In this document: positions 16,806 to 26,356 of the stretch, piece by piece | Layout of the letters: each line of letters begins with the position of its first letter | How positions within the stretch are numbered: the stretch's first letter is position 1 | NCBI RefSeq assembly: GCF_010470665.1 | Contig: NZ_VOPZ01000004.1 | Location: 124,001 to 188,000, forward strand | Source: Desulfovibrio sp. JC022 | Lineage (GTDB): Bacteria > Desulfobacterota > Desulfovibrionia > Desulfovibrionales > Desulfovibrionaceae | Length of the DNA stretch: 64,000 nt | Direction of reading: 5' to 3' | Program-made: the position numbers and the translations under genes | Notes under the pieces: model-generated | What the model was told of the DNA's origin: nothing | Database searches by the model: none | Seen by the model: the letters and a program-made list of their open reading frames with translations, nothing else

Positions 16806-17465
16806 ATGCGGAAACTACAGATTTGCCTTGCCCTGTTCGCCATAGCCTGCATGAGCGGTTGCTCCGCTTCAGTGCTCATACCACCACTACCCGGACCTAT
16901 GATGATTCCATCGTCAGTAGGGTCAATCTACACAGCCTACGCCATCAGCACAGATGAACGCGGTTTCCAGACTATAGTTGAAGATGAAATGCTCGAAACA
17001 AGTATTCAATCTGACATCCTCAATGAAAAGAAACTCAACATCATGGATCTGAGCACCTATTCATACAACGGACATGTGTATGTTGTTGGTGAATATGATG
17101 AAAAGGAAGATTTTCAGCTTATCCGCAAAATCGTCAAGAAAAACAAAAAGGTAAACTCGCTCACCACCTACCTTTTCGCAGAAAAAGAAAACACATGTGA
17201 CAAGACTGATGACTACATGATTCAGATGGCAGTCAAAAGCGCATTACTTAACGATGACTCCGTATGGGGTGCCAACGTCGCCGTAAAATCAGTACAATGT
17301 AATGTGGTGCTAATGGGCAGGGTTGCCAGTATCAATGAAGCCGTTAATGCCAAGCAGATAGCCGCAAGCATAGACGGGGTGAAGGGAGTAAAGTCGTTTA
17401 TCCGCTCCACCCGACACAACAAATATCTGGGACAGCAGCAAAAAATAGCCGCCGCAATGCGCTGA
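16806..17465 (+). CDS. BON-domain lipoprotein
   Basis: This roughly 219-residue protein starts at ATG 16806, preceded by AAGGATGATG; a TTG at 16761 in the same frame would add 15 residues before the signal and is unlikely. The signal peptide ends in a lipobox (MSGC), so it should be lipidated. Two BON-like halves follow: ISTDERGFQTIVEDEMLETSIQ.. VYVVGEYDEKEDFQLI, and DDYMIQMAVKSALLNDD.. NVVLMGRVASINEAVNAKQ, each an alpha/beta phospholipid-binding fold. It resembles DolP/OsmY-type envelope proteins with a role in outer membrane integrity. The exact function is inferred from the domain. Confidence 0.85.
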   Translation: MRKLQICLALFAIACMSGCSASVLIPPLPGPMMIPSSVGSIYTAYAISTDERGFQTIVEDEMLETSIQSDILNEKKLNIMDLSTYSYNGHVYVVGEYDEKEDFQLIRKIVKKNKKVNSLTTYLFAEKENTCDKTDDYMIQMAVKSALLNDDSVWGANVAVKSVQCNVVLMGRVASINEAVNAKQIAASIDGVKGVKSFIRSTRHNKYLGQQQKIAAAMR

Positions 17466-17488
17466 ACACGGAAAAGAAGCTCAGGGGC

Positions 17489-18118
17489 TTAAAGTGAAAA
17501 ATGGTTCTTCAACCGATCTTTCATCAGTTCAAGATCCCCGGCATTAACAGCATCCACAATATCCTTGTGTTCCTGTGCGTGCACGCTCAGGTCCACACCA
17601 TTCTCAACATGCTGCTTGGCAAGGGTAAACATCCAATAATCATTGGCAAGAGCTTCCCATGAACGCACAAGTGAGCCATTTCCGGAGCATTCCATAATGG
17701 TCCTGTGAAAATCAAGATCAGCCTGCCCTACAGCAGTCATATCTTTATGCTCAACTCCGTCAAACATACTCTCAACAGAAGACATGAGGGCCTCAGCGTC
17801 AATCCTGTCCAGCTCAAATCCCCATCCCAGAGCCAAAGGCTCCAATTCGCTTCGAACAGCATAATACTCATAAAGTTCACCGGAGGAGAGGACTTTCACC
17901 CGTGACCCTTTATAAGGTTCGGTCTCAACGAAACCTCTGGCGGTCAAATCCCTGATCGCCTCACGTACAGCCCCCTGACTTACCTGCAATTCCCGCGAGA
18001 CTCTGGTCTCAACGATTTTATCTCCAGGCTTCAGGTATCCTTTTAAAATACAGCCAACAATGTGCTCTACCACATCATCACGCAAAACTCGTCTTTTCAG
18101 TCCAACACTGGCTACCAT
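17489..18118 (-). CDS. GntR-family transcriptional regulator, FCD subfamily
   Basis: This 209-residue regulator has an N-terminal winged helix-turn-helix (about residues 10-75: GYLKPGDKIVETRVSRELQVSQGAVREAIRDLTARGFVETE, split over two helices) and a helical FCD effector domain with LDFHRTIMECSGNGSLVRSWEAL. FCD regulators usually sense organic acids and repress nearby catabolic genes, but no such operon is adjacent, so the target is unknown. An inverted repeat upstream may be its own operator. C-terminal length is slightly short for FCD proteins. Confidence 0.88.
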   Translation of the reverse strand: MVASVGLKRRVLRDDVVEHIVGCILKGYLKPGDKIVETRVSRELQVSQGAVREAIRDLTARGFVETEPYKGSRVKVLSSGELYEYYAVRSELEPLALGWGFELDRIDAEALMSSVESMFDGVEHKDMTAVGQADLDFHRTIMECSGNGSLVRSWEALANDYWMFTLAKQHVENGVDLSVHAQEHKDIVDAVNAGDLELMKDRLKNHFSL

Positions 18119-18123
18119 AGGTT

Positions 18124-18171
18124 TTCCCCCTCAAGTAAAGGCCGGATTTTGCATTCCCCCTCAAAAATGCA
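18124..18171 (-). promoter_or_regulatory. Direct and inverted repeats upstream of the GntR/FCD gene
   Basis: TTCCCCCTCAA occurs twice 30 bp apart (18124 and 18154), the proximal copy overlapping the ribosome binding site on the reverse strand. An inverted repeat TGCATT-N10-AATGCA (18150-18171) includes the distal copy. This is a plausible autoregulatory region; function is inferred. Confidence 0.4.
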
Positions 18172-18510
18172 CTATCTTTGAGAGCGGAACCTAACCACTT
18201 TTCAAAACAATATCAAGAGAGGAAGTATGCACCTTAACAATATATTATCCAAAGAAGACACACCACAAACACACTAACAGCAAGCAAAGCACACCTTTAG
18301 CTGCATTACAACCAACATCCACATAATACTACTTAAATTTATAAACCATATCATTTAATACAACAGTTTCACATTGCTTAATATCTCAAAGTAGAGCAGC
18401 GCAACCTTTTGCAGCCTCACAATGTTACAAAAACATATCACTTCAATTTCCAATATTCTTGAGTTCAGAAACAATCTATATTTTCAGCGTCGACCTGAAA
18501 TAAGTAAATA
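18172..18510. other. AT-rich gap without a convincing gene
   Basis: This stretch between the GntR gene and the chemoreceptor terminator holds no ORF of normal size. One 16-codon reading frame at 18227-18277 on the plus strand (ATG after AGAGGAAG, ending in TAA) has a respectable ribosome site but cannot be called a gene. Nothing else is recognised. Confidence 0.4.
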
Positions 18511-18544
18511 AAAAAGCCGCTCTCCATACAGAGAACGGCTTTTG
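18511..18544 (-). terminator. Rho-independent terminator after the chemoreceptor gene
   Basis: AAAAGCCG-CTCTC paired with GAGA-CGGCTTTT around a CATACA-type loop, with A-run/T-run flanks, lies 22 bp after the stop of the reverse-strand chemoreceptor gene. Confidence 0.88.
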
Positions 18545-18565
18545 AATCAATTTTATATTTACGGT

Positions 18566-20656
18566 CTATACATTTTTCAAATCATCAATAACATTCTTGA
18601 GATCCTCAGAGAGACGGGACAATTCGTGAACCGCCTGAGAAGACTGCTCCATGGCCTGAGAAGTTTCACCGGCAATACGGTTGACCTCATCAGTATTGCG
18701 GTTGATTTCCTCAGAAGCGGCAGACTGCTCTTCGGAAGCAGTTGCAATGGCCCTGACCTGATCAGCAGTAGATTCAACAATATTCACTATGGACGACAGA
18801 GACTCCCCGGCTTCAGATGCATAAGTAGTACTCCTTTCAACGATACCGGAAGCTTTTTCCATATCGCTGATACTGTCGCGAGTGCCGGACTGAATGGCGG
18901 AAACAGCATCCCCCACTTCCTTGGTTGCATCCATTGTTTTTTCTGCCAGTTTACGGACTTCATCCGCAACAACGGCAAAACCGCGTCCGGCCTCACCTGC
19001 ACGGGCAGCCTCAATTGCTGCGTTAAGTGCCAGCAGGTTGGTCTGATCCGCAATATCGGTAATCACGTTCATAACCTTCCCGATCCCCTCAGCACGTTCC
19101 CCAAGGGTGTGAAGACCGTCCGACATCTGTCCGGTGGCCTTATCAACTTCACCGATGCTTGAAATAACATTATTTACAATACCGCCCCCGCCTTCAGCCT
19201 GCTTGCGGGCATCATCAGCACTCTCGGCAGCCTGTGAAGCATTCTGGGCAACCTCAAAAACAGAAGCGTTCATTTCTTCCATGGCTGTCGCAGCCTCAGT
19301 AGAACGCTCACGCTGAAGCTCAGCACCGGATCTGGACTGCTCAATCTGTGCGGAAAGCTCAGTTGAAGCACTGGTAACCTGATCTACAATCTGCTCCAAT
19401 TGCTCAGCAGCATGCAGCATACCTTCACGCTTGGCTCTTTCAGCAGCACTGCGTGCTTCTTCGGCATCCGCAAGAGCTTCCTTGGCCAGCTTGGTCTGCT
19501 CTTCAGCTTCGAGACTTTTCTCTTCTGTGGATTTAAGCAACTTCCCGAGATCAACCACCATACCTTTCAGGGCCTGTTGCAAAGTAAGCAACTCCCCAGA
19601 AAAGCGGGATTCATCGGGAATGGCATCAAAATCACCCTTTGAGACAGCCTGCGCCGCCACAACAAGCATTTGAACAGGAGTAGCAATAGTTTTAGCCACA
19701 AACCAACCAAAGAGACAGAGTACCAACGCAATACCGAGACCCATGAGTAGAGTATCCTTAACAGTGTCGTAGGCACCTTCCATTATCTCGGACCTATCAA
19801 TCAACAACGCCAATTTCCAGTCAAGAGCAGGAGAAGTATATACGCGCACAAATTTATCCTCGCCCCCGAGATTAACCTGAGTGAAATCATCCTTCATGGC
19901 TGCCAATACATCCATTCCGGAATCACCTACTTCTTCAGCTTTCTTGAAAGCATGATCCTTGTTCATAGGATCAGAAAGAATCGTATTGTCACCTTCCATC
20001 AGAATGACATACCCGGTCTTCCCAATCTTAATAGCCGAAACAACGTCGGTAAGAGTAGAAAGGTTAATATCAAAGCCGACTACACCGATAACCCTACCAT
20101 TATCCCTAATTTTCGAGGTAACGGAACTGACTGCCTTTCCGGTTGTGGATTTGTAAGCTTTACTGACTGAAGTATCCTTGGATGCAGAAAGAGCCGCAGA
20201 ATACCATGGTCTTGATCTTGGATCATAACCACTGGGCATGCCATCTTCGGGGTACATGTTAAATCCACCGTCTTCCATACCATAGAAGGCAAAGTCATAT
20301 GCGTCATGACTTTTTACGATTCTTTTCATCAAATCGAAAGCCACTTTTCCCTTATCGTCCATCCTCTCCCGGTTGACCGCATCGAGGGATGAATCCTGGA
20401 CAAAATTAGGATTGGACCCCAAAGAGTTGATCACAACAGGTTCACCGGCCAGAAATTTCGCGTTAAGCTCGGCCTCATGCATAAATTCAGATATATACAT
20501 ATCTATTTGCTGCAATTCATTAAGCGAGGACTCCCCAAAAGCAATCTTTGCCATATCAGTCATCTTCACAAAAGAAATAGAAGCCATACCGCCTGCACAG
20601 AGCAGCACAGCTGTCAGGATAAGCAGAATCAGCTTATTCTTAATGTTTAACCTCAT
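18566..20656 (-). CDS. Methyl-accepting chemotaxis protein with dCache sensor
   Basis: This 696-residue transmembrane chemoreceptor has a first membrane helix at about 8-30, a periplasmic dCache_1 sensor ([19 protein letters not shown] near 147-165, then [19 protein letters not shown]), a second helix near 308-328 ([19 protein letters not shown]), a HAMP domain and a long coiled-coil signalling domain. The hairpin tip motif [20 protein letters not shown] near 551-570 and [13 protein letters not shown] are the hallmark MCP signal. It would signal to CheA/CheW through the tip and be tuned by methylation. dCache receptors typically bind amino acids or organic acids; the ligand here is unknown. 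No CheR-tethering pentapeptide is seen at the C-terminus. Confidence 0.95.
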   Translation of the reverse strand: MRLNIKNKLILLILTAVLLCAGGMASISFVKMTDMAKIAFGESSLNELQQIDMYISEFMHEAELNAKFLAGEPVVINSLGSNPNFVQDSSLDAVNRERMDDKGKVAFDLMKRIVKSHDAYDFAFYGMEDGGFNMYPEDGMPSGYDPRSRPWYSAALSASKDTSVSKAYKSTTGKAVSSVTSKIRDNGRVIGVVGFDINLSTLTDVVSAIKIGKTGYVILMEGDNTILSDPMNKDHAFKKAEEVGDSGMDVLAAMKDDFTQVNLGGEDKFVRVYTSPALDWKLALLIDRSEIMEGAYDTVKDTLLMGLGIALVLCLFGWFVAKTIATPVQMLVVAAQAVSKGDFDAIPDESRFSGELLTLQQALKGMVVDLGKLLKSTEEKSLEAEEQTKLAKEALADAEEARSAAERAKREGMLHAAEQLEQIVDQVTSASTELSAQIEQSRSGAELQRERSTEAATAMEEMNASVFEVAQNASQAAESADDARKQAEGGGGIVNNVISSIGEVDKATGQMSDGLHTLGERAEGIGKVMNVITDIADQTNLLALNAAIEAARAGEAGRGFAVVADEVRKLAEKTMDATKEVGDAVSAIQSGTRDSISDMEKASGIVERSTTYASEAGESLSSIVNIVESTADQVRAIATASEEQSAASEEINRNTDEVNRIAGETSQAMEQSSQAVHELSRLSEDLKNVIDDLKNV

Positions 20657-20793
20657 TTAAGAAACCTCCCATAGTTTCCATCGAAATAAATGTAAGCACC
20701 ACCTATTATATACTATCGTTCCTGTTGGGCATTCCTTAAGGTATTTGCAAAAAACAATGAAGTATAAACTTAATAAATCAATTTTCACCTGCA

Positions 20794-20829
20794 AAAAAAC
20801 CTTCCGCAAAAACAGAAGGCTTTTTTTTT
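20794..20829 (-). terminator. Rho-independent terminator after the PAS histidine kinase gene
   Basis: CCTTC (20800-20804) pairs with GAAGG (20815-20819), flanked by long A and T runs that extend the stem. It lies about 30 bp downstream of the kinase stop on the reverse strand. Confidence 0.8.
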
Positions 20830-20856
20830 CAAATTTTATCAATAAGATGACAACAA

Positions 20857-23148
20857 TTAAACACTGTCAGCACGCGGTCCGACTGGCAGCCTTATTATGA
20901 ACTTTGACCCTTTGCCCTTTTCAGACTCCACAAGGAATTCCCCTTCATGATTCCGGGTAATAATAAAATAGGATACCGAAAGGCCAAGCCCGGTTCCAAG
21001 CCCCACGTGCTTAGTGGTGTAGAAGGGCTCAAAAACTCTTTTGCGAACATCTTCATCCATTCCCGGACCATTATCTTCCACTTCAACCCGCACAAACTCG
21101 CCATCCTTGCGGGTTCTAAGGGTCAGGGTCGGACGTTCAGCACCAAATTCCTTATCAGCCATGGCCTGAGCTGCATTTTTGAATATATTCAAAAAGACCT
21201 GCTCAATCTCTGTTTCGGTGATGCTTACAGCCGGCAGACTCTGTTCATAATCCCTGCGGATTTCGATGACTTTGAAATCATACTTTTTCTTAAGGTCATA
21301 ATCGTTTTCCGCGAGGCTAAGGGCTTTTTCAAGTATACCTTTCACCGGAACCTGCATACGGGAAGATTCACTCTTGCGGCTGAACTCAAGCATATTACGG
21401 ACAATTACGGCAGCCCTGCGTCCGGCATCACTTATACCGCGCAGATAGCCGAGAATTCCCCGCCTATCCATATATTGATGGACCTTATTCAAATCCAATC
21501 CCAACTCAGAGGCCACCTCAACATTCTTCTTCAATGACGGAGATAATCTTCTTTCCGTTCCTTGGACCCCTGAAAGAACTGCTCCCAGCGGATTATTAAT
21601 TTCATGAGCCATTCCCGCAGCCAATCCGCCCACAGACATCATCTTCTCTGTCTGAATCATCATATCTTCAAGGCGGGACTTCATGGTCACATCATCAATA
21701 AGCACAACTGCCCCACGTCCTGATTCGCTTTCAAGCAATGGATAAATTTTAATATTCTTGTACTGAACGTGCCCGTCAGAATTAAACGGAATTTTATTTT
21801 TTTCACGGACCTCAAGTTTCTCAACCGAATCCATGATCAAGTCCCGTTCATCCTTCAACTGAGGAAAAACATCCATCAACTGCGTTCCACGCACCTGTTC
21901 GTAGGTCAAATCTGTTTCTTCTTCAGCGGATCTATTCCACTGGTTGATGCGTAAGGATTCATCCACACCGACAAGCATGGTTGGCATGGAGTCGATGGTG
22001 TTCTTGAGCAGGTTACGCAACCGGGCAAGTTCATTTTCTGCAACCTTCTTCTCAGTAAAATCATAAGTAATTCCAAGATACGAAGAAACACCACCTTCAC
22101 TGTCCCTGACAATCACAGTACTATCGGCAATCCAATAGGATCGCCCTGTCGGATCAACTACCCTGTACTCATGATTAAAATGGTCCACACCGGACTCAAC
22201 ATATTCTCTGACTTCAGACTCAACCCTTTCAATATCATCAGGATGAACAACTTCACCGTATTTTATTTTTCCGGACATAAAGTCATTCGCATTGAATCCC
22301 AACTGGCTTACATTCTGGGAGACAAGCTCTACAGGCCAGTTAGGCTCATTCTTCCATTTGAAAAGGACCATAGGACTTTTCTCAACAATCATATTGGACT
22401 GGCGCAAAGCTTCCTCGGCCTTTTTACGCTCAGCAATATCCCTGATCAGGTTAAGCCGCATTTCATTAAATGCCTCAGCTACACGGTCAATTTCATCCGG
22501 CTTGGAATGCTTTGTACGTCGGTTGAGAACCAGTTCCCGATCAAGCGTGCTAAGATCCATGTCCTGCGCATATTCGGCCATGGTCTGCAAATGACGGGTA
22601 ACCATGTAGTGGATAATCATGAGAATAAACAGGGCCACCAGAAATGTCTTCACGGCCTGCGTGAGCAAAACCACAAAAACCCTCAGTCGCAACCTCTTAA
22701 AAACATTATCCAGATCGGCTACAGCGCGCAATTGCCCGACTTCAACACTCTTGCCGTCAATCACATGAATCAATGGGAAATTTTGTTCTATTACATTGGC
22801 ACTTTCAGGAACCTTGCCGATAAAAGCCACCGGATCAACCGATCCGAAAGACATTTCCACCACTTCGAGATAGCGCATCCCGGGCAGCTTCATGGCTCCT
22901 TCAAGCTGAATTTTCACATGGTCGATATTAATATCCCAGAGACTGGCTGCAATGGTGTTTACGTAACTGTTTTCAATCTGCCCGAATCCTTTCTGAATCT
23001 CACCGACATCGCTGCGATATTCCATATAGAGCTGCACGCTGGTGCCGAGAATCGTAAAAAAGGAACTGCAAATTAAAATGTATACAAGCAGCTTGTATGG
23101 CAGGACCTGTCCTTTTCGTATTCTAAAAAACTTGACCATATTCTCCAC
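20857..23148 (-). CDS. Membrane PAS-domain sensor histidine kinase (orphan)
   Basis: This 763-residue kinase has a membrane helix at about 18-40, a periplasmic region of about 120 residues, a second helix near 165-187, a HAMP-like stretch, a PAS_3-type domain (FKWKNEPNWPVELVSQNVSQ near 265) with its PAC segment, and a second PAS domain (LKNTIDSMPTMLVGVDESL near 395). The phospho-acceptor His is in GMAHEINNPLGAVLSG near 524. The ATPase domain has the N box (FLNIFKNAAQAMADKE), the G1 box (VEDNGPGMDE) and the F/G2 boxes (FEPFYTTK..GTGLGLSV). No response regulator is adjacent. The catalytic half closely resembles the truncated kinase at the window end. Confidence 0.93.
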   Translation of the reverse strand: MENMVKFFRIRKGQVLPYKLLVYILICSSFFTILGTSVQLYMEYRSDVGEIQKGFGQIENSYVNTIAASLWDINIDHVKIQLEGAMKLPGMRYLEVVEMSFGSVDPVAFIGKVPESANVIEQNFPLIHVIDGKSVEVGQLRAVADLDNVFKRLRLRVFVVLLTQAVKTFLVALFILMIIHYMVTRHLQTMAEYAQDMDLSTLDRELVLNRRTKHSKPDEIDRVAEAFNEMRLNLIRDIAERKKAEEALRQSNMIVEKSPMVLFKWKNEPNWPVELVSQNVSQLGFNANDFMSGKIKYGEVVHPDDIERVESEVREYVESGVDHFNHEYRVVDPTGRSYWIADSTVIVRDSEGGVSSYLGITYDFTEKKVAENELARLRNLLKNTIDSMPTMLVGVDESLRINQWNRSAEEETDLTYEQVRGTQLMDVFPQLKDERDLIMDSVEKLEVREKNKIPFNSDGHVQYKNIKIYPLLESESGRGAVVLIDDVTMKSRLEDMMIQTEKMMSVGGLAAGMAHEINNPLGAVLSGVQGTERRLSPSLKKNVEVASELGLDLNKVHQYMDRRGILGYLRGISDAGRRAAVIVRNMLEFSRKSESSRMQVPVKGILEKALSLAENDYDLKKKYDFKVIEIRRDYEQSLPAVSITETEIEQVFLNIFKNAAQAMADKEFGAERPTLTLRTRKDGEFVRVEVEDNGPGMDEDVRKRVFEPFYTTKHVGLGTGLGLSVSYFIITRNHEGEFLVESEKGKGSKFIIRLPVGPRADSV

Positions 23149-23340
23149 CGGGGCAAGTGTAGCTAAAGTAACAAATGAAAATGATTTCTATACACGTATT
23201 CTTTAGCGTATATTGACATAAATTGCTAAAGGATAAAAGATTCTTTTGTAATAAAAGAATTAAATTTAGCTGTAAACAACCCCGGCACCTTTTTCATGCA
23301 ACAAACAGCTGGAACGATAATTTTCATTTAAGGATAAAAA

Positions 23341-24441
23341 ATGGCCCCACAGCAAGGTACGCCCGGAGCTTTAAATCCTGCAAAAAGAACATTGCTGCCA
23401 CAGGCATTGTTTATTTTACTGCTGTTGCTAAACACATCTCTTGCGGGAGCAGCTCTGTCATCACAACGCCCCAAAGAGCAATCAGCCCGCAATATCAATT
23501 TAGAATTCCATAGAGGAGCAGAAAAGAAAACCACAGACGCCAATGTCCTGCTGCCCAGACTGGCACCTATCCCCAACAAAGAGGAAGTGACCCCGCAGAA
23601 AGCCGATGAAATCAAACCGTCCACTGAACTTAAGGAAATTATAGAAAGAGTAAAAAACGGAACCTTGCCGAAATATTCGAATAAAACGACTACAAAATTT
23701 AACTACTCAGTCAGTGAGGAAGACCTTCTCATTATCAAATCAGGCGGAAGAACATTAAAGGCAGAAGAAGTCAGCCCCTCTCCGGCCTTAAAAGCTGTTC
23801 TTGAGGCCTATCGTAACGGCAGTTTAGACTACACACAGCGCGACATCCGGGAAGTGGAAGAAGAACTATTCTACCACCAACCCTATGCTGAAATGAATAT
23901 GGCTTCCGTATATGATCTGGTAATGCTCCAAACCGGACGGGATGTTTTTCTTTCCCTTGATTATCAACCTCTCTCAAAAAACGGCAAAAATGCTGAAGAA
24001 CTGAGGTCACGCCGAATTAAGGACCTTAAATTGACCATCACTGCCATCAAATTCAAGGAAAAACAAAAACAAGGCGAAGAAACCGACGAACACGGGGAGC
24101 AACACAAGAAATCACAGGTAAAAATCAAAATAAAACCCAAAGAAACTTTTGCCCGCAAGGTACTCAACATGCTGGGAATCAGGCGCAAGGATGAGGCCGT
24201 TGACTACGAAAAACTCAGCAAGACCTACAGAGCCTACAAACGCTGGAGTGAACACGTTAAAGATGTTGATGAGATGCTCCGCCGCAAACGCAGGCGCAAA
24301 ATCATGCTGATACAGCAACGCCGTTACAGACCATCTAAAAAGATAGACTGTAGCGATCCTGCATTTCGGGGAATATGCCCGGACGGGCAATTGAAGATTG
24401 ATCCTTACAAAAAAGGCAATATCAGATTTCTTAAACCATAA
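23341..24441 (+). CDS. Secreted or membrane-anchored basic protein of unknown function
   Basis: I do not recognise this 366-residue protein. A hydrophobic segment at about 19-39 (LLPQALFILLLLLNTSLAGA) is a signal peptide or anchor. Residues 93-112 and 146-164 form an internal repeat with the pattern P-S-x-x-L-K-x3-E-x3-N-G-x-L-x-x-Y. The rest is charged and lysine/arginine rich, with a very basic stretch near 315-345 and a C-terminal C-x11-C region (DCSDPAFRGICPDGQL). It is a single gene divergent from the histidine kinase, starting after AAGGATAAAA. A periplasmic structural or DNA/RNA-binding role would be speculation. Confidence 0.7.
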   Translation: MAPQQGTPGALNPAKRTLLPQALFILLLLLNTSLAGAALSSQRPKEQSARNINLEFHRGAEKKTTDANVLLPRLAPIPNKEEVTPQKADEIKPSTELKEIIERVKNGTLPKYSNKTTTKFNYSVSEEDLLIIKSGGRTLKAEEVSPSPALKAVLEAYRNGSLDYTQRDIREVEEELFYHQPYAEMNMASVYDLVMLQTGRDVFLSLDYQPLSKNGKNAEELRSRRIKDLKLTITAIKFKEKQKQGEETDEHGEQHKKSQVKIKIKPKETFARKVLNMLGIRRKDEAVDYEKLSKTYRAYKRWSEHVKDVDEMLRRKRRRKIMLIQQRRYRPSKKIDCSDPAFRGICPDGQLKIDPYKKGNIRFLKP

Positions 24442-24457
24442 TAAGGAGCAGCCAGTG

Positions 24458-24919
24458 CTACTCCTTATGCTCAGCCCATTTGTTGACAGCTTCAAGAAAC
24501 ATGAAAGTTTCGGTGGATTTTACACCGCCGACACTGGACAGGTCATCTACCAGAAACTGACGGAAAGCATTTCGGGATGAAACAAAAACTTCAACAAGGA
24601 GGTCGAATCTTCCGGACACGTTCATCACAGACTGAACACCGGGCACTTTAGCCATCTTTTCCATAACTTCAGGGTTGGCCCTTTCCTCAAGGTTAATACC
24701 GACCATGGCGATAAGGCTGTTCTCAAAATAAAGCGGATTTACAGAAGCAGTAATTCTCAGATAATCATTTTTAATCATCCGCTCTGTACGCAGCCGCACT
24801 GTTCCATCGGAAACTCCAAGCTTGCGAGCTATATTTTTGTACGACTCACGCCCATTGCGCTGCAATTCTTCAATAATTTTACGATCAACTTCATCAAGAA
24901 CCAAAGGACGCTCTTTCAC
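24458..24919 (-). CDS. Lrp/AsnC family transcriptional regulator
   Basis: This 153-residue protein has an N-terminal helix-turn-helix (LDEVDRKIIEELQRNGRESY then NIARKLGVSDGTVRLRTERM, residues 8-48) and a C-terminal RAM/AsnC ligand domain (ALIAMVGINLEERANPEVME.. VSGRFDLLVEVFVSS). Lrp proteins form octamers that sense amino acids. It is divergent from kbl-tdh, a classic Lrp target in other bacteria, so it is likely the local regulator of threonine-to-glycine conversion. Leucine, threonine or glycine as effector cannot be told from the sequence. Confidence 0.93.
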   Translation of the reverse strand: MKERPLVLDEVDRKIIEELQRNGRESYKNIARKLGVSDGTVRLRTERMIKNDYLRITASVNPLYFENSLIAMVGINLEERANPEVMEKMAKVPGVQSVMNVSGRFDLLVEVFVSSRNAFRQFLVDDLSSVGGVKSTETFMFLEAVNKWAEHKE

Positions 24920-25080
24920 GCGAAATCTCCTTTTCTTAAAATAAATTCACTTTTTATCATTTAACGAAACATACATAGGAGGAAAATAACAATTCCGTCA
25001 ATATCTGATTTCAAAGACATATTTTCATCAAAACAGGCTGCATTTTAAATTTTACGCAAAATTTATCCTTAAAATTTTGC

Positions 25081-25110
25081 TTGACAGAATTTATATAGTT
25101 GTTCTTTAAA
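25081..25110 (+). promoter_or_regulatory. Sigma70-type promoter of kbl-tdh
   Basis: TTGACA at 25081-25086 is followed after 18 bp by TTTAAA at 25105-25110, about 40 bp upstream of the kbl ATG. The surrounding A/T tracts are of the kind Lrp-type regulators often contact. Confidence 0.5.
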
Positions 25111-25150
25111 TAAAACGAAGCAACATTATTTCTGGACGGGAGAAACGTAT

Positions 25151-26341
25151 ATGAAAAATAATTTACTTCAGGCACTTTCAGCCCAGACCGAAGAGTTGAA
25201 AGCCAACGGCCTTTACAAAGATGAAAGAATCATAACATCCCAGCAACAAGCCCTTATTTCGGTAGAGGGCGGTCAGGAAGTGCTCAACTTCTGCGCCAAC
25301 AACTATCTGGGACTGGCTAACAACCCCGATCTCATCGAGACAGGCAAAAAGGCTCTCGATAAATACGGATTCGGACTTTCTTCTGTACGTTTCATTTGCG
25401 GAACGCAGGATGTACACAAGGAGCTGGAAGAGAAAATCAGTGATTTTCTCAAAACTGAAGACACCATTCTTTATAGTTCCTGCTTTGATGCCAACGGCGG
25501 TCTTTTTGAAACCATCCTCAGTAAAGAAGATGCTGTCATCAGTGACTCACTCAACCATGCCTCCATCATCGACGGCGTGCGCCTCTGCAAAGCCCAGCGT
25601 TTCCGTTACAAAAACAACGACATGGCTGACCTTGAAGAACAGCTTAAAGCAGCTGAAGGATGCCGCCACAAGCTCATCGTCACCGACGGTGTGTTCTCCA
25701 TGGACGGCATCATCGCCGATCTCAAGTCTGTCTGTGACCTGGCTGACAAGTACGGCGCACTGGTCATGGTTGACGATTCCCACGCAGTAGGTTTTATCGG
25801 TGAAAACGGACGCGGCACCCCTGAATACTGCGGTGTTCTGGACCGTGTCGACATAATCACCGGAACTCTTGGTAAAGCCCTTGGTGGTGCTTCCGGCGGC
25901 TACACTTCCGGCCGCAAAGAAATCATCGAATGGCTGCGCCAGAGATCACGCCCCTATCTTTTTTCCAACACCCTTGCCCCGGTTATCGCCTCCACTTCCA
26001 TTGCGGTTCTGGATATGATTGCTGAAAAGCCTGAGCTACGCGAAAGACTCAATGAAAACAGCAAAATCTTCCGCACCCGTATGGAAGAAGCCGGTTTTGA
26101 CCTCGTACCCGGCAACCACCCGATTATTCCGGTAATGCTCGGCGATGCTGTTCTGGCCCAGAAAATGGCCGCAGGACTGCTCAAGGAAGGCATCTACGTA
26201 ATCGGATTCAGCTTCCCGGTAGTTCCGCGCGGACAGGCCCGCATCAGGACCCAGATGTCAGCTGCACACACTCCGGAGCAGGTAAACAGAGCGGTTGACG
26301 CATTTATTAAAGTCGGCCGGGAACTCGAGATCATCAAATAG
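25151..26341 (+). CDS. kbl: Glycine C-acetyltransferase (2-amino-3-ketobutyrate CoA ligase)
   Basis: This 396-residue pyridoxal-phosphate enzyme of the alpha-oxoamine synthase family cleaves 2-amino-3-oxobutyrate with CoA to glycine and acetyl-CoA. Seen: [16 protein letters not shown] near 48, [16 protein letters not shown] near 78, the cofactor-stacking HAS in [10 protein letters not shown] near 136, [10 protein letters not shown] near 209, and the Schiff-base lysine in [18 protein letters not shown] near 243. Length is that of Kbl (about 398). It starts after GGGAG and is followed 15 bp later by tdh, the enzyme making its substrate. Confidence 0.96.
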   Translation: MKNNLLQALSAQTEELKANGLYKDERIITSQQQALISVEGGQEVLNFCANNYLGLANNPDLIETGKKALDKYGFGLSSVRFICGTQDVHKELEEKISDFLKTEDTILYSSCFDANGGLFETILSKEDAVISDSLNHASIIDGVRLCKAQRFRYKNNDMADLEEQLKAAEGCRHKLIVTDGVFSMDGIIADLKSVCDLADKYGALVMVDDSHAVGFIGENGRGTPEYCGVLDRVDIITGTLGKALGGASGGYTSGRKEIIEWLRQRSRPYLFSNTLAPVIASTSIAVLDMIAEKPELRERLNENSKIFRTRMEEAGFDLVPGNHPIIPVMLGDAVLAQKMAAGLLKEGIYVIGFSFPVVPRGQARIRTQMSAAHTPEQVNRAVDAFIKVGRELEIIK

Positions 26342-26356
26342 AAAAGGCGCAATACA

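Noticed and set aside
22171-23076. Plus-strand open frame opposite the PAS histidine kinase (301 codons)
   Set aside because: His/Asn-rich shadow translation with no ribosome site, antisense to a well-supported kinase.
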